Assembly (NCBI GenBank): GCA_019915015.1
Contig: JAHBBC010000016.1
Location: 868,001 to 932,000 of the forward strand
DNA from: Auriscalpium vulgare
Taxonomy: Eukaryota > Basidiomycota > Agaricomycetes > Russulales > Auriscalpiaceae
Direction: 5' to 3'
Length of the DNA stretch: 64,000 nucleotides
Shown piece after piece: positions 57,901-64,000 of the stretch (positions within the stretch are counted from its first letter, which is position 1; every line of letters begins with the position of its first letter). Made by a program: the position numbers and the translations under genes. The notes under the pieces were generated by a model, which was given only the letters and a program-made list of their open reading frames with translations, did not search any database and was not told the DNA's origin.

Positions 57901-60900
57901 GGGAACTCCGCTTGTTCAAGAGGGTGGGCTACCGGGTGCACGATATGGAGGTCCTGATCCTGATCCGGACTTCCTGGCTGGAGTCAGGGGACGTCGTGCA
58001 CAGCAACCCGGAGGGCCTCCAGATGGCTTCATTGACGTAAGGCGGCCTGGTCCAGCAGCTGCTCCTGTGGTCGTAAGTAGCGATCATAAATCAAGCTGGC
58101 GGTTTCCTGATGTTGTGTACAGGGGGAATTGCACGAGCCCGGACCTGAGGGAGATCGGCCAGCCACTGCTCCCGCTCAACTCGGTGCGGAGCCTTGGTAC
58201 CGTCCTGTGAGTGCTTTCAGAGTTCCAACAAATATATGGCATGACCTAACATTGTTGCAGTCGGCTACGCGCCCAACAGCGGGTTTAGAACCTGGTCCCT
58301 CGGTGCCTTTGGGGCCAGGGATCGGATTTGGTATGCCTCCTCCGCCACCGCCCTTGCTTCCCCTTGGTACAGCACCCGTAGGTTTTATTGTGTCATGGTG
58401 AACTCCCACATTCTGAACTTATGTCAGACTTTGCTGCAACTCCCTCCAATATTCAACGACATGATGTCGATGCTGAGGGTGGGTGGCGCTGTGTTCGCGG
58501 CGGTCCTTCCACTCACGCGATGATTAGGACAATCGCCACATGCACCTGGCCTCCATCGAGCAACAGAGGGAACTTATGAGGTATATGGCCTCATTGAACG
58601 ATTGGCTTGGAGACGATGTTCAGGACCGTCATGCGGAGCTACGGGGCGTGTCGGCTCGTATTGACCAGTTGAGGGATGACATGAATCGACTACGACGTAA
58701 GTCACCTCGCCATGTGTGAATTATGCTCGAATTAATTTTCCTGCTATCGAAGACGGCCAACAGCCTTTCCAGCCCGGCCCTGGAGGTCTCCAGCCCGGCG
58801 GCTTTGTCGGTCCGGCCCCTCCACAAGTCGGTCCCGGTCAGCAGCGACCTCCCACTGCTCCGCCAGTGGGAGCATATCCTCCTCCTCCCAATATGTACCC
58901 TGGCGGACCTATTGTCTATCCTCCCCAGCCTCCATACGGGTCCCCGTCGCCGACGGAGTCGCCTGTCATACCGTCTCCGCTGGGTTACCAGGGACCAGGC
59001 GGTGTTCCTGTCGTTATTCCACCGTTCGCAACACAACCTCCGCCGTCACGAGTTTATGAGCCTCCCATTCCAATAGGACGAGATGATGATCGGCCATATA
59101 TCCCGGAGGATTCTACATCGTCAGGCTCGCGATCTCCGGACCAGTCGCGCCCCGTCACTATCATCCCTCCCCCTGGGCAATACCCACCTCAGCAGCAGGT
59201 GCCTACGGTGATAGTACAGCAGCCGTCTTACCGCGGTCCGAGCCGCAGCTCTAGCTCGGGCAGAGGTTCCCGCCGATCTGCGAGTCCTCCCCCCGGCCAA
59301 GCTGGGGGTAATACTATCATCAATATCCCTCCCGCGCAGGTGATTGCTTCACAGCCCTCGGCGGCTGGCCCCGCAGACGTTCGTACTGGTTCTCCTCGAC
59401 AAGAAGGCGCACCGCACGTTATTGTTGCCCCTTCACAACCTACGGAGGGTCCGCCTAGGTTTCCTGTTCCTGACTATCAAGGGCCAGGCGGATATGCCGG
59501 GACGAGTCAACCGATCATCATCCATCCCCCTCCTGTTGGTCCTCCTGGAGGTGTGCAGTATGGCGGACCGCCTGGTCTCATCACGGTTAGGCCGTCATCA
59601 CAGTCATCAAGGTCGTCCTCTTCCTCCGGGAGGCACACACCTGTTGTTATACGGCAAGACCAACCGGGAGGTCCAGGTACAGTGGTTCTCCCTCCACAGA
59701 CAATGGCTTCTGGTCAAGCTCCTGTTACGATGGTGATGCCATCTCAACCTCCAGGCTCTTACGGAAGAGCTCCTACTCGTGCCCGATCTCATTCCAGCTC
59801 CTCACGGTCACGGTCACCACCAAGGTCGCAGATTCCGACTGTCCTTCCTTCTCGCGCATATACACCGTCCCATGTCATCCACATTCCTCAGTCGGATTAC
59901 GGGCGGTCGCGCGCTGGCCGGTCTCGCAGGTCGAGGTCTCGCACTCCGTCATCTGACAGATCTCCTCGTCGGAGGTCTCGTCGCGGCCGATCCCCATCTT
60001 ACGATGACAGAGACCATCGTCGCGACCCACGCCGTGTTCGCGATCGACCCTACGATGATCGCGATCGCCCCTACGACAGGGATCGTCCTCGTCGCAGTTC
60101 GCGATCTCCTCGTCGCAGTTCGCGATCTCCTCGTCGCAGTTCGCGCTCTCCTCGTCCCCGTTCCCGTTCTCCGGGGGATGGTCGCCGCTCGATCTCTCCC
60201 GGCCGAACCCACCGTGCACCGACAGTATATGAGCCGCGCCCTGGAACAAGTTATGAACCTGCCCGTGTTCGATCTCCGACTGGTACTCATGTTTACTCGC
60301 GCACTCCGACGCACATCACGCATGGGCATCCGGGCAGTGAATACGATGAAGGAGTGCCAGTGCGCGTGATAAGCCCGTCCCAACGCTCCGAGATCCCTCA
60401 TGTCATTGTGCAGCCTAGTCGAGGAGGCCGGCCTTCGGGTCCTCCCACTGTGGTGGAAGTCACCGGTCATCCAGAAGATATCGACGTTCGCGGTTCGAGA
60501 CGCCAACCCCCCGGCAGAACAAGTTCCTTCGGTAAGCATCTAGGTTCGACATTCCGCTTCTTTTGCTGACCTGTCTCGCTATAGGATCATCATATCAGCC
60601 ACCGATCTCTGGCCCGTACCCGACCTCTTACCCGGGGAGAGCGGCGACTGGTGTTCCACTTGACGACTTGGAGGACCAAATTCGTCAAGCTCCCGCCGAT
60701 GCACCGTTCATACCAGTGGCGCCATCGTCCTCCCGTGGAGCCCAACCCCGGGCCGCATCGCAGGCCCAACCTCGGGCCGCATCGCCGGAGATGGTAACAC
60801 CTTCGCCATCCCCCTCGATTGCCCAACCGCTTCCTGTTCGTCATATTCCATTTGACCGGCCAGAGTCTCGAGGTGCTCTTACGGCCCGCTCCCTGACACC

Positions 60901-63020
60901 ACCTATGAGCGAAGAAGGCCCGTACAGTGACGCCCCGTATGATCCTCGTGCCGGTGTACCGACAGGCGATCCTCGTGCCGGCATACCACCAGGCGATCCT
61001 CGTGCCGGCATACCGCTGGGCGATCCTCGTGCAGGCATACCTCCAGATGATCTTGGCCTACCTGTAGGGGATCCTCGCGCTGGCGCACCTCCGGGAGCAG
61101 GTTTGCCTGGGGATCCTCGTGCGGCAGTACCCGGCGTACCAATGCGGGTACCTGGAGCACCTGGAGCACCGAGAGACGTGAGCGGTGCATATCCACATCC
61201 TCCTTCAGGGCCAGGCGATCTCGGCTTTGAGGACGCGGAGCGCACCCGACATGAGCGCTTTGGAGAGCTCGCTAGGCAGCTGGACGACTTTTCGCATGCC
61301 GCAGAAGAAGGAGAAAATCAGCGCGATCTTGAATTCCGACAGAACGAGGACGAAAGGGACCGTATCTTTAAAGAGCATGAACAGCAGCGTCAGGAAGAGG
61401 CGCGGCAGCGGGCAGAGCAGCTTCTACAGGACCTGCAGCAGCAGCTGCCCCCTACTGCACCTAGGGTTCCTATGCCCCCTGTGTCGGAAGGCTCGCCCCT
61501 CGCCGACCGACCGGCCTCTATCATGGAGTCTATACGAACAGCAGCAGCCCAAGATGCAGCGATTCGTCACGCAGACGAAATCGCGTCCATAGTTACAGCG
61601 GAACGTGAGGAGATACGCAGGCAGCAAGCCGAGCTCAATCAGGAACGGGAACTCAGTCAAACCAATCTTCTAAAACAGTTCTCGCGCGAGAGCGAGATGC
61701 ACCAGGCTAAAATTCGTGATCTGGAGGAGCAGCTGGCTCGGACTCAAGCCGAATTGGAGGATCAGAGGCAACTACGCGTGACGGAGGAAGCAGAACGTCG
61801 CGAACGGGAACGCGAGGAGAACCTGGAACGGGACGAAGCCATCCGAAACCAGCTGGCTGACCTCACTAATCTTGTTCAGCAGCAGCGTGATGTAACGGAG
61901 AGGAAGAAAGAGTGGATGGAGGACCGCTGGCAGGATAAGCTGGTCTGGAGGGCGGAGCAGAACGAAAAATGGGACGAGATGAAAAACATGGTCCAGACGA
62001 TCATAGACGAGCAAGCGCTTGAAAAGGAGAAGTGTGAAGAGGACCGTCTGGCAGAGGCTGAGAAACCTGGTCAGTACTGCTGAGTTCCGGATCCGCCAGC
62101 TGTCCAACTGACAGCTCCTGATAGGCATTGAAGCTGTGCTCCAGGAACTTCGAGAGGAGAACGCCAAATTGCGTGAATTGTTCCAGCAGTTCCAAGACAG
62201 TAAGTTTGCCGAGCGTATCACCGGCATACGCTAATCCCCGCCCAGCTTGGACAGCAGACAACAATAGGCAGCACGAAGAATTGCTCGAGACCATCAGGAC
62301 CACCGCTAACGAACGGATTCCTTTCAATGTGCAAGGTGTAAGTCCTCATCTTGATATATTCGTGTGCTCGCTCATCATTCGGCTCCCAGTACTTGGACGA
62401 GTTCAGCAAGTCCCTTGCTGCCGAAGTCCGCATGCTGCTTGGAGAGGTTGGAAAGCTCCGTGAGGAGAAACGTGCCATAGAACAGTATGCTTTCTTTCAC
62501 ACTGTCTGCTTCAAATCGCTTATCTTCCTTGCAGCGAAATGGGTATGCTCCTGATCTTGCGCAGCAAGTACGGACCAGGTGGCGAATTCGAGCCGGACTG
62601 GAAGCCGCCCACTACTTTCGCGCCGCAACCACAGCCAGAGGCAGGCCCTCCTGATGCTCCTCCTCCACCGCCAGAGCCCGCGCGCCCCGCGTGGCGGACA
62701 CTGCCTACTCGAGGTGGTCGACGCACGCGCAAGAAGTCGGAAGTGCCGCCTCCTGGACCGGTCGTGGAAGCGCAGCATCTTGACCCGCGTGTCGACCCGC
62801 GTTTCGCTCAAGGACAGGTACCTCCGCGCGCTGGCTCGTGGGCGACCTGGCTACGTACGTGGTATTTTCTTGCGACAGTAAAGTTTCCTGACCTTGGCCT
62901 TTCACAGCGGATCCCAATGTCGAATACACCCCGCCGCCGAGTGTTCCCGTTACCTTGCTGGCCCCTGAGGCTCCAGCTGTTGGTTTATTCGGTCCACGTT
63001 CGCCTCGCGATTCACAATAA
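51925..63020 (+). CDS. 3420-aa uncharacterised PH-like, disordered and coiled-coil protein
   Basis: Sixteen exons: 51925-52060, 52112-53370, 53477-53865, 53921-56414, 56468-58072, 58123-58206, 58261-58377, 58428-58478, 58528-58696, 58753-60531, 60585-62069, 62125-62199, 62246-62337, 62390-62484, 62535-62854, 62908-63020. All join in frame to 3420 codons. Order: Ser/Thr-rich N-region; residues about 466-596 a PH-like domain (LRIGLLWYLNVHAEPPYRWQ ... LLYGDGVERLGAESPRERVR, WVSAIWEAL); 1500 residues of Ser/Pro/Thr-rich linker; two short helical segments near residues 1610 and 1850-1900 and a third around 2050-2100 (LASIEQQRELMRYMASLNDW); Pro/Gly-rich region; an Arg-Ser domain about 2480-2580; GDPRAG repeats about 2813-2850; a long charged coiled coil about 2910-3190; and a C-terminal helical piece (ELLETIRTTANERIPFNVQ ... 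LRSKYGPGGEFEPDWKPPTT). I do not recognise the family. Membrane- or cortex-linked scaffold is a guess. Exon 1 intron (51 nt) is open in frame. Confidence 0.72.
60090..60152 (+). repeat. three 21-bp tandem repeats encoding an RS block
   Basis: Three nearly identical 21-nt units (CGTCGCAGTTCGCGATCTCC plus T) at 60090, 60111 and 60132; the third differs by one base (gatctcc to gctctcc). They encode RRSSRSP three times within the Arg-Ser domain of the giant protein. Confidence 0.9.
60941..61048 (+). repeat. four 27-bp tandem repeats encoding DPRAG(I/V)P units
   Basis: GATCCTCGTGCCGG-type units begin at 60941, 60968, 60995 and 61022, exactly 27 bp apart, each encoding DPRAG(V/I)PxG; degenerate copies follow at 61070 and 61112. 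The unit length keeps the reading frame, so copy-number changes would alter the protein by nine residues at a time. Confidence 0.9.
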
Positions 63021-63446
63021 TTCACGCACTTGATCTCTTGCACGACTTGCTTTCACGATTAATTTTATTCACTCCTCTTGCGCATCATCTGTCGACGTAT
63101 ATGTTTAGTATCTGTTACATGCAGCTGTTCTTTGTATGCTCTATATTGCTCCACGAATCGATATGCTCTTTCCCTGCCAAATGTTTGCGAAAGCCGGAGT
63201 CCCGGGCCGGGCCGGGCCGCAAGTGCGCGCAATCGTCACGTCGGCCCAAGTAGGCCAACTTTGAAGTTGTCCTAGTAGTCGACGAGTCCGAGCTCTGCAT
63301 CTGAGCTGCCTTCGCCATTCGGACCTCAAACTCGCTCCCAGCACTCACGCGCTGCAGTACTAGTGCGACTGGCCTTGTAGGGCCCCGACTGCAGTCTCGT
63401 TCACTGCGCTCTCGCGATCTTGCAAGCACTCTCTTGACCTCTAGGA
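63021..63446. other. intergenic region before vps15
   Basis: About 425 bp holding the 3' UTR of the giant gene (AT-rich near 63060-63120) and the vps15 promoter. No TATA box or coding sequence found. Confidence 0.5.
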
Positions 63447-64000
63447 ATGGGAAATACGCAGTCAGGGTATCCATTGACGCGTACGGCAGGAGCACTGGAC
63501 TCGTTCGTTGCGGAGTTGGGCCCAGATATCGTATACGAGAAGAGGTGCGCCTCACCTAGGCTTCTAACACTCAGCGATTCACGAACAGTCCTATAGCCTA
63601 GGTTCGTCACGCTTTCTCAAGACAGTCCGATGTCGACACAGAAATGGGTACCTCGTCGCTAAGATGTACATCAAGCCGGACCCAGGGATGAGTCTGCGGA
63701 AGTATCAAAGGCGTTTGAAGAGTGCGTCTCCGTCTCCTGTAGTAAGCTCTTTCTGACGAGCTGCCATTCGCAGTCGAACGCGAGGCCCTCATCGACATAC
63801 CCAATGTGTACAGCTACCAGACATTTGTGGAGACTGAGAAAGCAGGGTACTTGATTCGTCAATGGGTGGCAAGCAACTTGTACGACCGCATCAGGTGCGT
63901 CGCAAGTTACCTTGGCTGCCCACAGCTGACTGACTGTCTTCAGCACTCGTCCGTTTCTGAGCCCTGTTGAGAAGAAATGGATCGCTTTTCAGCTCCTGAC
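63447..64000 (+). CDS. vps15: VPS15 (p150) protein kinase, 5' part only
   Basis: Four exons visible: 63447-63544, 63597-63721, 63774-63894, 63944 to the window edge (about 163 codons seen). The gene continues beyond the window. VPS15 is the myristoylated pseudokinase-like scaffold of the class III PI3-kinase (Vps34) complexes in endosomal sorting and autophagy. The start MGNTQSGYPL has the N-terminal Gly for myristoylation. The kinase N-lobe follows: YEKSLGSSRFLKTVRCRHRN, GYLVAKMYIKPDPGMSLRKY, VEREALIDIPNVYSYQTF-like segment, ETEKAGYLIRQWVASNLYDR and RPFLSPVEKKWIAFQLLT. These join cleanly through 50-53-nt introns. The later HEAT and WD40 parts are expected outside the window. Confidence 0.93.

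Noticed and set aside
1..64000. Search for transposons, long terminal repeats, CRISPR or prokaryotic operons
   Set aside because: No integrase, reverse transcriptase, transposase or terminal repeats seen; the window is ordinary intron-rich fungal gene space. The 39249-39292 palindrome is the only transposon-footprint candidate and has no target duplication that I can see.

Overview
This window looks like nuclear DNA from a basidiomycete fungus, most likely an Agaricomycete (mushroom or polypore type). The evidence is: moderately GC-rich sequence; nearly every gene split by introns of about 45-70 nt with GT(A/G)NGT donors and CAG/TAG acceptors; short intergenic spaces; and families typical of that group (DUF6535, basidiomycete F-box, Ser/Pro-rich orphan proteins). 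I saw no transposon, CRISPR array, rRNA gene or convincing tRNA. All exon models were built by hand from the sequence. For every multi-exon gene the summed exon lengths are a multiple of three and the frame stays open.

Left part (1-18 kb): an F-box protein (616-1981 +), mitochondrial enoyl reductase ETR1 (2179-3567 -), a DUF6535 membrane protein (3775-5676 -), an orphan single-pass Ser/Pro-rich membrane protein (6588-8929 +), then two chromatin-remodelling subunits side by side on the minus strand, Rsc7/Swp82 (9311-11118) and SNF5 (11560-16393). A 1.9 kb gene-free stretch with a G-quadruplex-like tract follows.

Middle (18-33 kb): a nine-exon gene (18319-25755 -) encodes 2328 aa, with an SF1 Upf1/ZNFX1-like helicase, an NFX1-like Cys-rich segment, a coiled coil and three CbxX/CfqX-type AAA+ modules in one chain. 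Then come QCR8 of respiratory complex III (26409-27014 -), a DUF1308/UPF0415 protein (27222-29193 +), an alpha/beta hydrolase whose nucleophile position is Ala (29493-30421 +), a probable Rrn9-like Pol I factor (30853-31849 -) and, divergently from it, the 25-aa ribosomal protein eL41 (32062-32190 +).

Right part (33-64 kb): a secreted type-B carboxylesterase (33039-35102 +), a 17-exon S41-family protease (36112-39027 +), class II fructose-bisphosphate aldolase with a 6-nt exon (39706-41391 +), the ribosome-biogenesis GTPase BMS1 (41732-45336 -), an aquaglyceroporin (46493-47977 +), tubulin cofactor C (49424-50645 -), RBX1 (51025-51657 -), a 16-exon gene for a 3420-aa uncharacterised PH-like, disordered, RS-containing and coiled-coil protein (51925-63020 +), and the 5' end of VPS15 (63447 to the window edge, +).

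The genes are mainly housekeeping: chromatin remodelling, mitochondrial fatty-acid synthesis and respiration, ribosome production, tubulin folding, ubiquitin ligase and vesicle traffic. Several pairs are divergent with only 200-270 bp between start codons. The least explained parts are the helicase-AAA fusion, the giant 3420-aa protein and the Ala-for-Ser hydrolase.
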